Below are positions 8,630-17,646 of a DNA stretch of 50,981 nt, one piece after another. The translations under genes were made by a program, and so were the position numbers. The notes below the pieces were generated by a model, which was not told where the DNA came from, did not search any database, and saw nothing but the letters and a program-made list of their open reading frames with translations. Source of the stretch: UBA1876 sp964515395 (GTDB lineage Bacteria > Synergistota > Synergistia > Synergistales > Thermovirgaceae); the NCBI GenBank assembly GCA_964515395.1, contig CAZERC010000011.1:1-50981 (forward strand). Reading direction: 5' to 3'. Every line of letters begins with the position of its first letter. Within the stretch, counting starts at the first letter, position 1.

Positions 8630-10783
8630 ATGGCCGAAACAAAGGGCAAGGCCCTGAAAATGGGCCCCCTCGAACGCATGATGAATTACTCCGACATGGG
8701 AATCACCATCATGGTGGTTCTCATCGTGGCCATGATGGTGGTTCCCCTCCCCACGGGCATCCTGGACATCTTCCTTGCCCTCAACATCACCTTCGCCGTG
8801 GTGGTGCTTCTGACCACTTTTTATGTCCAGAACGCCCTGGAGATCGCCGCATTCCCCTCGATTCTCCTGGTCATGACCCTCTACCGCCTTGCCCTGAACG
8901 TCTCCACCACGCGACTGATCCTCCTTGACGGCTACGCCGGGAAGCTTATCAGCGCCTTCGGGAATTTCGTCGTCGGCGGCAACTACGTCGTCGGCGGCGT
9001 GGTGTTCCTCATCCTGGTCCTGATCCAGTTTCTGGTGATCACCAAGGGCGCCGAGCGGGTGGCGGAAGTCCAGGCCCGCTTCCAGCTCGACGGGATGCCT
9101 GGAAAGCAGATGGCCATCGACGCCGACCTGGGGAGCGGCCTCATCGACGAACAGACAGCCAGGGAGCGGCGGAAGATTGTCCAGCGCGAGGCCGACTTTT
9201 TCGGCGCCATGGACGGGGCTTCCAAATTTGTCAAGGGCGACGCCATCGCCGGGCTTTTGATCACCACCATCAACATCATCGGCGGCATCTGCATCGGGCT
9301 TTTCCAGCAGGGCATGACCCTGGCCGAAGCCGCACAGCGCTTCAGCCTGCTCACCGTGGGTGACGGCCTGGTGGCCCAGATCCCGGCCCTGATTCTCTCT
9401 ACGGCCACGGGCATCCTGGTGACACGCAGCGCCGGTGAGAGCCACCTCGGGAAGGACATTACCCGTTCCCTGATCAACCATTACAGGCCGCTCTGGGTGG
9501 GGGCCGTCCTGCTGCTCGCTCTCGCCGTCGTCCCCGGGTTTCCGAAGATTCCCTTCATCATGCTGGCCGGGTTTTTGTGGCTCCAGGGCCACTGGGTTTC
9601 AAAAAAGGGCACGGAGGAAGCCGAAAGGGCGGAAGGCGAAAAGGCCCGAACGGCAGCGGCGCCACAGCCGGGCCGGCAAGCGGGAGAACCGGCACCGCAG
9701 GCGGTGTCTCCCGGCGGGTTCGACAGCGCCATGAAACTTCTGGCCGTCGACCCCCTGGAGCTTGAGGTGGGGTATGCCCTGATCCCCCTCATCGAGGCAT
9801 CAAAAGGCGGTGACCTTCTCGAGAGGATCCAGACCCTGCGCCGTCAGATGGCCATGGAGCTTGGCGTGGTGACGCCTCCCGTGCGGATCAAGGACAACCT
9901 CCAGCTCAATCCCGCCTCTTACGTCATCAAGGTCAGGGGTGTGCCCGAAAAATCGGCGGAACTCGTCCCGGACCAGTTTCTGGCCATAGATACGGGCAAC
10001 GTCAAGGGCGATCTGGTGGGGATTCCGACGAAGGAACCTTCCTTCGGGCTCGACGCCGTCTGGATCTCGCCGGAACTCCGCTCCAGGGCCGAGGCCCTGG
10101 GGTACACCGTGGTGGACGCGCCCTCGGTATTGGCCACACATCTCTCGGAAGTGGTGAGGGCCAATGCCGCGGACCTTCTCACGCGCCAGACCGTCCAGGA
10201 AATGGTGGATATCGTCAAGGAGACGTCACCGGCGGTGGTGGAGGAGATGTTCCAGTACCTGGGGCTCGGTGATGTCCAGAAGGTCCTCCAGAACCTGGTG
10301 AAAGAAAAGGTCCCCATCAGGGACCTGGCGGGGATCTTCGAAACCCTGGCCGACTACGGGCGCTCCACCCAGAGCGCCGATTTCCTTTCCGAACGGGCCC
10401 GGGAGGGCTTGAGACGGGTCATCCTCTCATCCTGCGTCTCGGAGGAAACGGGGGAACTGACGGCGGTGACCCTCTCACCGGAATGGGAGAAGGTCATCAA
10501 GGAATCCGTCCATGGCAATCTCGTGGAAGGATGGCGGATCAAGATGAAACCCGAGGACATGCGAAGCCTCGTCAGGGCGGTGGGGAACGCCACGGAACCG
10601 TTGCTGAAGGAAGGCGTCCCGCAGGTGCTCCTCTGTCATCCCGACGTGCGGCTTTTCGTGCGCAGGATCCTGGAGAAGCACTTCCCCAACGTCATCGTCC
10701 TCGGGTACAACGAACTCGACGGGGACGTGAGGCTCAAGACCGTCGGCGTCGTCGACGGCGCCTCGGATCCCGGGAACCGGTGA
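8630..10783 (+). CDS. flhA: Flagellar export gate protein FlhA
   Basis: FlhA is the large export-gate subunit that docks substrate-chaperone complexes and couples proton flow to export. The 717-residue product has eight predicted membrane helices in the first 330 residues and a large cytoplasmic domain. The family motif is complete, ending DFFGAMDGASKFVKGDAIAG. A Pro/Ala/Gly-rich linker (about 335-360) joins the two halves and is longer than in enteric FlhA. ATG 8630 has GGGAGGTTGA upstream. Its usual neighbour flhB is not here; flhA lies between fapA and motB. Confidence 0.97.
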   Translation: MAETKGKALKMGPLERMMNYSDMGITIMVVLIVAMMVVPLPTGILDIFLALNITFAVVVLLTTFYVQNALEIAAFPSILLVMTLYRLALNVSTTRLILLDGYAGKLISAFGNFVVGGNYVVGGVVFLILVLIQFLVITKGAERVAEVQARFQLDGMPGKQMAIDADLGSGLIDEQTARERRKIVQREADFFGAMDGASKFVKGDAIAGLLITTINIIGGICIGLFQQGMTLAEAAQRFSLLTVGDGLVAQIPALILSTATGILVTRSAGESHLGKDITRSLINHYRPLWVGAVLLLALAVVPGFPKIPFIMLAGFLWLQGHWVSKKGTEEAERAEGEKARTAAAPQPGRQAGEPAPQAVSPGGFDSAMKLLAVDPLELEVGYALIPLIEASKGGDLLERIQTLRRQMAMELGVVTPPVRIKDNLQLNPASYVIKVRGVPEKSAELVPDQFLAIDTGNVKGDLVGIPTKEPSFGLDAVWISPELRSRAEALGYTVVDAPSVLATHLSEVVRANAADLLTRQTVQEMVDIVKETSPAVVEEMFQYLGLGDVQKVLQNLVKEKVPIRDLAGIFETLADYGRSTQSADFLSERAREGLRRVILSSCVSEETGELTAVTLSPEWEKVIKESVHGNLVEGWRIKMKPEDMRSLVRAVGNATEPLLKEGVPQVLLCHPDVRLFVRRILEKHFPNVIVLGYNELDGDVRLKTVGVVDGASDPGNR

Positions 10784-10793
10784 GGTGTTCTGA

Positions 10794-11525
10794 ATGAGCC
10801 GGGAAAGGAAAAAACGGAGAAGCTCCGACGACCAAACCGGCGGAAGCTGGCTGACCACCTACAGCGACATGGTGACGCTTCTGCTGACGTTTTTCGTCCT
10901 CCTTTTCACTTTCTCCACGATCGACGTGATGAAGTTCCAGAAGCTCATCCTGTCCTTCAGGGGGGCCATAGGGGTTATCGACGGAGGCAGATCCATCCAG
11001 GAGGACGATGCCGTCTTTTCGGGCCAGACCATGGTCGACGCCGGTGAATCACGGGTCCAGACGACGGACATCATGAAGGTGGCCGAAAGGATTCAGGAGA
11101 CCATCAGGGAGCAGGGGCTCGAGCACGAAGTGACCGTGGCCGTGAATGAGCGGGGTGTCGTGGTCTCCATAGCCGAAGGGGTGCTTTTCAGAACGGGTGC
11201 CTACGAGCTGCGTCCCGACGGGGTCGATGTCATCGCTTCCATCGGAAACATCCTGCAGGAGATCGAAAACCAGGTTTCGGTGGAGGGGCACACCGACAAC
11301 GTGCCCTTCAGGCGAGGTGGATTCGTGGGTGACAACTGGGCCCTGTCCTCGCTGCGGGCCGCCAGGATCGTGGCCGTTCTGGAGGAGCGTTCCGGCATCG
11401 AAGCCCGGAGGCTCCAGTCTGTGGGCTACGGGCCCTCGAGGCCGATCATGCCCAACGATACGGCTGAGCACAGACAGATGAACCGCCGGGCGGACATCGT
11501 CATTCTCTCAGAGAACGGCGGGTGA
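10794..11525 (+). CDS. motB: Flagellar stator protein MotB
   Basis: MotB anchors the stator to peptidoglycan and carries the proton-binding aspartate. The 243-residue protein has a basic N terminus, one membrane helix (about residues 26-44) preceded by TTYSDMVTLLLTFF, in which D25 is the likely ion-binding residue, a periplasmic linker/plug and a C-terminal OmpA-like domain with VEGHTDNVP and RAARIV motifs and NRRADIVI near the end. The start at 10794 is preceded by GGTGAGGTG. motA is not adjacent: it is on the opposite strand about 4.4 kb away. PomB-type sodium use cannot be excluded. Confidence 0.93.
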   Translation: MSRERKKRRSSDDQTGGSWLTTYSDMVTLLLTFFVLLFTFSTIDVMKFQKLILSFRGAIGVIDGGRSIQEDDAVFSGQTMVDAGESRVQTTDIMKVAERIQETIREQGLEHEVTVAVNERGVVVSIAEGVLFRTGAYELRPDGVDVIASIGNILQEIENQVSVEGHTDNVPFRRGGFVGDNWALSSLRAARIVAVLEERSGIEARRLQSVGYGPSRPIMPNDTAEHRQMNRRADIVILSENGG

Positions 11526-11566
11526 CCGGCCCCACGGCCTGCGGCGTTTGAAACGTCTTGAGCCCT

Positions 11567-11572
11567 TATACT
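11567..11572 (+). promoter_or_regulatory. Candidate -10 element upstream of yvyF
   Basis: TATACT in the 93-base gap between motB and yvyF, 46 bases before the yvyF start. No good -35 hexamer lies 16-18 bases upstream (TTGAAA is present but only 13 bases away). The same CTTATACT string occurs ahead of cheY and fliL, which supports a real element. Confidence 0.4.
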
Positions 11573-11618
11573 CCTTCAAGGGAAGAAACCGGGGGAAGCC
11601 CCGTACGGAGGGATTTTC

Positions 11619-12008
11619 ATGAATGCCCAGAAGCTGGAAAACTGCAAAATCTGCGGAAAGGTTTTCCTGTATCACGGTGGAATCGTCGTCTGCGACACGT
11701 GCAAACAGGACCTTGACGACATCTATGCCAGGGCGAGGGAGATCCTGAGAAACAAGAAGCCTACGGAAGATTTTGACAGCATCGCTCTTGCCGAGGAGAT
11801 CGGCGTGGACCCGATCTACATCCATATCCTCGTCGAGGGGGGGTATTTCGAAAGGGACGGCTTCGAGCTGGATGACAGCACCTCGGCCCGCAGGAACCTG
11901 GCACGGGAGTTCGAAGCCGAGCTGAACAGAAAAAAACGGGGAGATTCCGGGAAGAAGCCCTCTTCCCGGGGAATGTTCCTCGACGAACGACGGAGGAAGG
12001 ACAACTGA
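11619..12008 (+). CDS. yvyF: Zinc-ribbon flagellar operon protein (YvyF family)
   Basis: A 129-residue protein with an N-terminal four-cysteine zinc ribbon (C9, C12, C25, C28: CKIC...CDTC), a predicted helical middle with a wHTH-like segment (DSIALAEEIGVDPIYIHILVEGG) and a basic C-terminal tail. This layout matches the YvyF-like flagellar operon proteins found near flgM and flgK in Firmicutes; the precise function is not settled and may be regulatory. It is the first gene of a group with cheA, after a gap that holds a candidate promoter. ATG 11619 has GGAGG 9 bases upstream. Confidence 0.75.
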   Translation: MNAQKLENCKICGKVFLYHGGIVVCDTCKQDLDDIYARAREILRNKKPTEDFDSIALAEEIGVDPIYIHILVEGGYFERDGFELDDSTSARRNLAREFEAELNRKKRGDSGKKPSSRGMFLDERRRKDN

Positions 12009-12009
12009 C

Positions 12010-12069
12010 ATGACCGACGTGCCGATGGATGAGTCAAAAGACTGCATCGGGCCGGCGAAAATGAGGTGA
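12010..12069 (+). CDS. Possible 19-residue ORF between yvyF and cheA
   Basis: A short frame (MTDVPMDESKDC...) starts 1 base after the yvyF stop (TGA 12006-12008) and ends 7 bases before cheA. It could carry ribosomes to the cheA start, or be chance. There is no further support. Confidence 0.15.
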   Translation: MTDVPMDESKDCIGPAKMR

Positions 12070-12076
12070 CGCGGCA

Positions 12077-14038
12077 ATGGACATGAAAGACAAGTATCTC
12101 GGTCCTTTTCTTGACGAAACGGAGGAAAACCTCCAGAAGCTCAACGACTGCCTTCTCGCCTTCGAGCAGGGAGGGACGGACGTCATCGACGAAATGTTCA
12201 GGGTGGCCCACACCCTGAAGGGAATGGCGGGGACCATGGGGTTCAAAAACATGATGTCCCTGACCCATGCCATGGAGGATGTCCTCGACGGTGTCCGGAA
12301 GCAGACATACCATCTCCGGAGAAAGGAGGACATCACTCTCCTGTTCAATTGCCTCGACACGCTCAACGCCCTGCTGGAAGAGATCCGGGCCACCGGCGAC
12401 GACGGCGCCGTCGACACGGCTTCCCTGGTGGAGAAACTGCACCGGATCCTGGCTTCAGAGGACGGCGGTGAGCCCGTCGATTCTTCAGGGGAGGCTCCCG
12501 GGAGCGAAAATCCCGGTGCCGGGGGACGGCTTCTTGACGTGCGGGTCACCCTCAGCGGCGAGTGCATGCTCAAGGGCGCCAGGGCCTTCATGGTGTTCGA
12601 GGAAGTGGGCTCCCTTGGCAGGGTCGTCGATTCCGACCCTCCCGAGAAAACCCTGATGGATGGTGAATTCGAGGGCAGCGAATTCGGATTCGTCCTTGAG
12701 ACGGACAGTCCCCCCGAGGCAGTGAAAGAGGTGGTTTTGAACGTCAGTGAGATCGAATCCTGCGAAATCACCTCCCAGTCCGGCGAAGAGGTCAACGAAG
12801 ATGCCGGCGACACGGGGGAAACGGAAGGGCCCGAAGAGACCGCTTCCGTGAAGGGCCGGGCAACCCCCGCCGCCTCCTACAGGACCAACCAGACCGTCAG
12901 GGTCGATGTCCAGAGGCTCGACAAGCTGCTCAACCTGGTGGGGGAGCTCGTCATCGGGCGCTCCCGGATCGAGCGGCTTGCGAAGGACAGCGATTCGAAG
13001 GAGTTCGAGGAACCCATCCTCCAGCTGGGCCGGATCTCCAAGGAAATCCAGGAGCTCGTCACGAAACTCAGGATGCTTCCCATCAGCTTCATCCTTGACA
13101 GGTTCCCCAGGCTGGTAAGGGACCTCTCCAACGAGCTCGGCAAGAAGGTGGACCTCCAAATCGAGGGCCGCGAGACGGAACTCGACCGGTCCGTCATCGA
13201 CGAGATCGGCGATCCCATGGTGCACCTCATCCGGAACAGCCTTGACCACGGCCTGGAAAGCCCTGGGGAGCGCGTCGCAGCAGGCAAGAACGAAACGGGG
13301 CTGCTGAGGGTCAGGGCCTACCAGGACGGCAGCAGCGTCGTGGTGGCCGTCGAGGACGACGGGCGGGGCATCGACTGCCGAAAGGTCATCGACACGGCCC
13401 TGGAGCGCGGACTTGTGACGGAGGAACAGGCGGAAAACATGAGCGAGCGGGAAACCTACCAGCTCCTTTTCCTGCCAGGTTTCAGCACCTCCAGGGAAGT
13501 GACGGACCTCTCCGGCAGGGGTGTGGGAATGGACGCCGTCAAAAGCAAGGTGGAAGCTCTCGGCGGCCGCATCTCCGTGGAGTCCGAAGTGGGACGGGGC
13601 ACCGTGGTGAAGGTCAGGCTTCCCATCACGCTGGCCATCGTCCTGGCTTTGCTGGTCAAAATCGACGGCAGGACCTACGCCATCCCCCTGGAGAGCGTCG
13701 ACGAAACGATCCGGGTGGAGCAAGAGCAGGTGAAGGTCATGAACGGAAGCCTGGTGACGGTCCTCAGGGGCGAGGTGCTTCCCCTCGTGGATGCCCGGAA
13801 ATTCTACGATCTGTCCCAACGGGAAGAAGAAGGTGATCTGGCCGTCGTGGTCATGCGTACAGGGTTCCGCCGCGTGGGCTTTATCGTCGATGAATTCGTG
13901 GGACAGCAGGAGATCGTCATCAAGAGTTTCGGAGACACCGGCATCGCCAGGATCCGCTGGTTCTCGGGCGGGACCATCCTCGGCGACGGGAGCGTCGTCC
14001 TCATCATCGACCCCGCGGCCGTCGAGGAAACGGCCTGA
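12077..14038 (+). CDS. cheA: Chemotaxis histidine kinase CheA
   Basis: CheA phosphorylates CheY and CheB under control of the chemoreceptors. Of 653 residues, the P1 (Hpt) domain is at 1-105 with phospho-accepting H45 in VAHTLKG. A P2-type CheY-binding domain lies at about 145-250 between acidic linkers. The P3 dimerisation helices follow (NLVGELVIGRSRIE). The P4 ATPase domain has the N box HLIRNSLDHGLE, G1 box VEDDGRGID and G2 box GRGVGMDAVK. The P5 CheW-like domain closes the protein. All kinase motifs look intact. No cheW gene is seen nearby. The next gene starts 23 bases later. Confidence 0.97.
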   Translation: MDMKDKYLGPFLDETEENLQKLNDCLLAFEQGGTDVIDEMFRVAHTLKGMAGTMGFKNMMSLTHAMEDVLDGVRKQTYHLRRKEDITLLFNCLDTLNALLEEIRATGDDGAVDTASLVEKLHRILASEDGGEPVDSSGEAPGSENPGAGGRLLDVRVTLSGECMLKGARAFMVFEEVGSLGRVVDSDPPEKTLMDGEFEGSEFGFVLETDSPPEAVKEVVLNVSEIESCEITSQSGEEVNEDAGDTGETEGPEETASVKGRATPAASYRTNQTVRVDVQRLDKLLNLVGELVIGRSRIERLAKDSDSKEFEEPILQLGRISKEIQELVTKLRMLPISFILDRFPRLVRDLSNELGKKVDLQIEGRETELDRSVIDEIGDPMVHLIRNSLDHGLESPGERVAAGKNETGLLRVRAYQDGSSVVVAVEDDGRGIDCRKVIDTALERGLVTEEQAENMSERETYQLLFLPGFSTSREVTDLSGRGVGMDAVKSKVEALGGRISVESEVGRGTVVKVRLPITLAIVLALLVKIDGRTYAIPLESVDETIRVEQEQVKVMNGSLVTVLRGEVLPLVDARKFYDLSQREEEGDLAVVVMRTGFRRVGFIVDEFVGQQEIVIKSFGDTGIARIRWFSGGTILGDGSVVLIIDPAAVEETA

Positions 14039-14061
14039 TCCGGCAGACGGGAGGGGGGCTC

Positions 14062-15927
14062 ATGCGGTCGGGTACCGTCTTTTTGGCGATCCTGGCGGCC
14101 ACGGTGATGTGTCTCGCGGCCGGAGCTTTCGCCCAGCCGCTGCTTCTGCCCAGGGCCGCTGACCGCACCAAAGGCGAGGCCCTTTTCGCCTCGGCCTACA
14201 GGGACGTCCTCCAGGGGCGGATCCCGGACGCCATGGAGACCCTGGACGAGGCCCTCCGGTGGGACCCCTATCTCGTGGAATACTACCTCCTCAAAGGGTA
14301 TTGCCGTTACCTTCTCGGCGATTACGACAGGGCGGAAGAACTGCTGCGCCTGTACCTCGAGGTGCGGCCCGGCGACGCCTTCGCCGTGGGGTTTCTTGAG
14401 CAGATAGAAAAAAGGATGTCCCTTTTGGAGACGGCCCTCCGGGAGGGCGTGGGACTGTCGCTGTCCGTGGGATCCCCGGGGTTTTTCCTGGACAGGATGG
14501 GGCTTTCCGCCTTTTCGGTGAACAAGTTCCGCGTCCCGGGACGACCGGCGGCGTTCGGGAACCTGCTGGCCCTTTGCGACAGGGCGGAAGAAAAGGCCTG
14601 GCTCTTCGAGTATCACGAGGCGGAGGACGAGTGGGAGCGATTCTACGCCGGCGATGCCGGAGGTGCCGTCGTGCGGATCCTCCCCGTTGAGAGGGACAGG
14701 ATCTTTTTCATCTACGGCGATGGATCGATCCTGAGGGCCTATGTCTCGAAAGATCGCATTCACGAACGGCAAAAAGTGCAAACAAAAGCCGCGGGCCCCT
14801 CAGACGCGGTCTACGCAGGCGGCGGAATCCTTGTCATCGCCGACCGGGTCGAAAGACAGATCCTCTTCGTGGACGCCAAAACCCTCGAAGTGACGGGACG
14901 CTGGCGTTCCGGCGGGGTTTCTTTCGAGCCCGTGGCCCTGGCGGCGCTGGGGAGGTCCCTCGCCGTGGCCGACAGAAGCGGCGGCCTCTTCGTCCTGGAT
15001 CTCGAAACGCGGGAACTCCTCAGTGAGATCCCGATTCCCGGGCCCGTCAGGGCAGTGGAGTGGCTGAACTCTTCCAATCTCCTGATCCTTGTCGAGGGGG
15101 GAAACCTCTATCATCTGAAACCTGGTTCCGGCGAACCGGCGAAAAGGGTTGCAAGGATCTTTCCGGAGGCCTGGTTTTTGTTTTCCACCGACAGGGATGT
15201 GGTGATCGTTGATACGAGGCTTTATCGATGCAGCCTTGTGACCGGACATGCAAGCCGGGGCACGCTGGTTTTGAGGGAACCGAAACCGGTGGATTCCGGG
15301 AACGGGACCCTCTTCGAGGTCACCGCCAGGGTGCTGCGTCCCCTTGGTGCGGGAAAACAGGGTGATTTCCTGTTTCAGGGTGTCCTCGGAGGCTACTGGA
15401 TCGACATTGACGGGACCCTTCTGGATGCAAACGAGGGGGATCCGCCACTTGTTCCGAAACTCCCCGTGAAGGCGCCCCTGTGGGAACTGGAAGACCTTTC
15501 GGACCTGCCGGAGGCCTGCGTCCTCGACGCCTCGGAAGCGCCCCGGGACGAATCCTGGCTGAACAAGCTCGGAGGATTCGCCCTTTCCCAGGGTTTGGCA
15601 ATACATGTCCTTGCCGAAGATACGCTCCCGACGCCGCAACTCCTTCGCCTCTCGGAGCTTACCGGAGGCGAAATTGTCCTTTCCGGTGAAAACACTGCGA
15701 CCCTCGAAAGGCCGGAGAAATGGGTCCTGTCACTCCGGGTGTCCGACCGGCTTCTGATGCCGGGCAACGGAGCGTGGGGAAGCGGCCTTTTTCTCATCGG
15801 CAGGTCAGGCTCGCTGAGTGTGGAGGACCGGTTCCCCCTCTGGAGCGTTTTCGCACGCCCGGTACAGCTGCCCGCAGGGGAGGACGAGGATGTGAAGGTG
15901 GAACCTGAAGAGCCCGAAAAGCCTTGA
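14062..15927 (+). CDS. Exported TPR / propeller-like protein of unknown function
   Basis: I do not recognise this 621-residue protein. It starts with a signal peptide (MRSGTVFLAILAA..., likely cut at AFA|QP). Residues about 37-115 look like two TPR units (KGYCRYLLGDYDRAEELL, then a Pro-Gly turn). Residues about 180-400 hold repeated four-strand-like units of about 40 residues (for example ILVIADRVERQILFVDAKTLEV and SLAVADRSGGLFVLDLETRE), like a WD/NHL-type beta-propeller. The region about 480-545 (ACVLDASEAPRDE..., LAIHVLAEDT) alternates strands and helices somewhat like a VWA domain. The C-terminal tail is acidic and Pro-rich. It follows cheA by 23 bases with a GGAGGGGGG site, so it is probably co-expressed. 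A periplasmic structural or stator/receptor partner role is only a guess. Confidence 0.75.
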   Translation: MRSGTVFLAILAATVMCLAAGAFAQPLLLPRAADRTKGEALFASAYRDVLQGRIPDAMETLDEALRWDPYLVEYYLLKGYCRYLLGDYDRAEELLRLYLEVRPGDAFAVGFLEQIEKRMSLLETALREGVGLSLSVGSPGFFLDRMGLSAFSVNKFRVPGRPAAFGNLLALCDRAEEKAWLFEYHEAEDEWERFYAGDAGGAVVRILPVERDRIFFIYGDGSILRAYVSKDRIHERQKVQTKAAGPSDAVYAGGGILVIADRVERQILFVDAKTLEVTGRWRSGGVSFEPVALAALGRSLAVADRSGGLFVLDLETRELLSEIPIPGPVRAVEWLNSSNLLILVEGGNLYHLKPGSGEPAKRVARIFPEAWFLFSTDRDVVIVDTRLYRCSLVTGHASRGTLVLREPKPVDSGNGTLFEVTARVLRPLGAGKQGDFLFQGVLGGYWIDIDGTLLDANEGDPPLVPKLPVKAPLWELEDLSDLPEACVLDASEAPRDESWLNKLGGFALSQGLAIHVLAEDTLPTPQLLRLSELTGGEIVLSGENTATLERPEKWVLSLRVSDRLLMPGNGAWGSGLFLIGRSGSLSVEDRFPLWSVFARPVQLPAGEDEDVKVEPEEPEKP

Positions 15928-15936
15928 GTGAGGAAT

Positions 15937-16767
15937 TCAGGATCCCGTCCCCGGGGCTTCCCCGGCCGTTTCCGTGGCGGTGCGGTGCTGTCGATTTGTC
16001 CGTTCCCTGAGCCTCTCCCGTTCTTCCGGAGGAAGGAAGACCTTGAGCTTCTCCTCCACGAGGCGGGGGTTCTCGCCGGCCTGGATGGACAAAACGCCCT
16101 CGACGATGAGTTCCATGGCGGTCACCTTGTCGGCCGTCTGGCGGGCAAGCTTCCGGGAGACTGGAATGGCGAAGGCGTTGGCCACGAATGACCCGTAGAA
16201 GGTCGTGATGAGGGCGATGGCCATGCCGGGCCCGAGGGCTTCGGGAGTATCCAGGTGGCGAAGCATCTGGATGAGCCCGATGAGGGTCCCGAGCATTCCG
16301 AAGGCCGGGGCCAGTTCGCCCAGAAGGTCGAAGGTCCGTTTGGAAGCCGTTTCCCGGCGTTCGAGAAGGTCGATCTCGGCATCGAGAATGGATTTGACCA
16401 GTTCCGGGGACGTTCCGTCGATGACCAGCTGGGTGGATTTCCGGATGAAATCGTTTTCAATCTTCCGGACCTCCTCCTCGAGGGCCAGAAGCCCCTCGGA
16501 ACGGGACTTCCTCGAGAGGTTGACCATGACTTCCATGACGCCCACGAGGTCCGTGTGCTCGGCTTTTGCAAAGGCACGTTTCAGTGTCCGGGGAAGTTTC
16601 CTGAGTTCCTCCTTGGACGAGGCTGCGGCCACGGCACCACAGGCTCCGCCGATGGCGATGAGGAAGGAAGGAAAATTGATGAAGGCTTCGGGAGAGCCGC
16701 CGATGATGATCCCCGAGGCGACAAGCGCAAAAGTTCCGGCGAGAAACCCGATGGTGATGATATCCAC
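15937..16767 (-). CDS. motA: Flagellar stator protein MotA
   Basis: MotA forms the proton channel with MotB and pushes on FliG. From the GTG at 16767 the protein has 276 residues with four membrane helices (about 3-22, 30-48, and two near 160-210). The loop between helices 2 and 3 has the charged SRKSRSEGLLALEEE segment that contacts FliG, and the last two helices have the key prolines in LAPAFGMLGTLIG and NAFAIPVSRKLA. The GTG is chosen because the frame upstream is not MotA-like and AAAGGGGGGAT lies 6 bases upstream; the open frame extends 19 codons further. The gene stands alone, convergent with the TPR-protein gene (9 bases apart) and divergent from 16975. Confidence 0.93.
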   Translation of the reverse strand: MDIITIGFLAGTFALVASGIIIGGSPEAFINFPSFLIAIGGACGAVAAASSKEELRKLPRTLKRAFAKAEHTDLVGVMEVMVNLSRKSRSEGLLALEEEVRKIENDFIRKSTQLVIDGTSPELVKSILDAEIDLLERRETASKRTFDLLGELAPAFGMLGTLIGLIQMLRHLDTPEALGPGMAIALITTFYGSFVANAFAIPVSRKLARQTADKVTAMELIVEGVLSIQAGENPRLVEEKLKVFLPPEERERLRERTNRQHRTATETAGEAPGTGS

Positions 16768-16974
16768 GAAAACATCCCCCCTTTGTTCCCGGACCTCATG
16801 AAGACCGGGCCGCCGCAGAAACAAGGTCCTGCAGGAAGTATGAGTGCCGGGGCCAGAGCAAAAAACAAAAGGCTGCCGGGGGCTTTCGAAACTTTTCGTT
16901 TCTGCCGAAACTGAAAACAGGAGGGTCGGTCTTTCTCCGGCCCGGACGAAGAGAACGAGTCAGGGGTGGTAGTC

Positions 16975-17634
16975 ATGGCGATCAGGCAATGCCTGGGAGC
17001 CCTGGAAGAAGAACTCCAGTGGCCTGTGGAGGAAGTCGAAACGGAGGACGCACTGCTCAGTGTCTCATGCGATCCGCGGGTGAGGCGGCACTATTTCTTT
17101 CTTCCCGATGGAGGAAGGAAGCTGTCGGATATCCAGAGGATGCGATGCCTGGCTCACGCCTGGCTGGCGGAGAAGGTGCACCCGCTTTTTTCCGTCGTCG
17201 TCGCCGAGTGTCCCGACGGTTTCCCCGAAAACGCCTTCAGTGAAACCCTCTGGCCCGCCTTGTCCGTATCGCGGGTCTGGTTTGCCGATGCCGTCGTGAT
17301 GGACCATTGTCCCGAGGACGCCTCGAAGGATGTGAAGGCAAGGCTGAACATGCTCGAGAAGATCTTCCCCTCCGGCAAATTGCAGGGATCCCTGTCGGAT
17401 TATCTTGAAGCGGCCCTGATCCTGGCGGAAGGAAAGGTGTTCTGCGGCATTGAACGACAGACCAGGGGCAAGCTTGCCGACATGGCCGATGTCTTCACCG
17501 GGGAGGATCCCTTTTCTCCGTCACTGGACGCGCTGAAGGACCTCAACAACAGGTTGCTCGGTCTCTGGAGCCCTTTCAGGGTGGACGTGGCGGGAAACGC
17601 CGAGATGGGTATGGAGATATGGCAGGTTTTCTAG
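16975..17634 (+). CDS. Conserved-looking protein of unknown function, paired with a MotE-like gene
   Basis: A 219-residue soluble protein that I cannot assign. It has no signal peptide or membrane helix. It has alternating helices and strands, several aromatic clusters (RRHYFFLP, VSRVWFADAVVMDH) and a Leu-rich C-terminal half. The ATG at 16975 has an AGGGGTGG site 5 bases upstream; a GTG at 16966 in the same frame is the alternative. It is divergent from motA over a 207-base gap and is followed after 12 bases by the MotE-like gene, so a link to the stator or to FlgB/C export is plausible but unproven. Base composition is like that of its neighbours. Confidence 0.7.
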   Translation: MAIRQCLGALEEELQWPVEEVETEDALLSVSCDPRVRRHYFFLPDGGRKLSDIQRMRCLAHAWLAEKVHPLFSVVVAECPDGFPENAFSETLWPALSVSRVWFADAVVMDHCPEDASKDVKARLNMLEKIFPSGKLQGSLSDYLEAALILAEGKVFCGIERQTRGKLADMADVFTGEDPFSPSLDALKDLNNRLLGLWSPFRVDVAGNAEMGMEIWQVF

Positions 17635-17646
17635 GAGACTGACGGA

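Noticed and set aside
7511..9592. 693-codon open frame on the - strand across fapA and flhA
   Set aside because: It lies wholly opposite two well supported genes, is rich in His/Gly/Asp/Gln as expected of antisense GC-rich frames, and has no domain or ribosome binding site.
16904..16911. GCCGAAAC as sigma-28 -10 between motA and the unknown gene
   Set aside because: Two mismatches to the consensus and no TAAA-type -35 at proper spacing.
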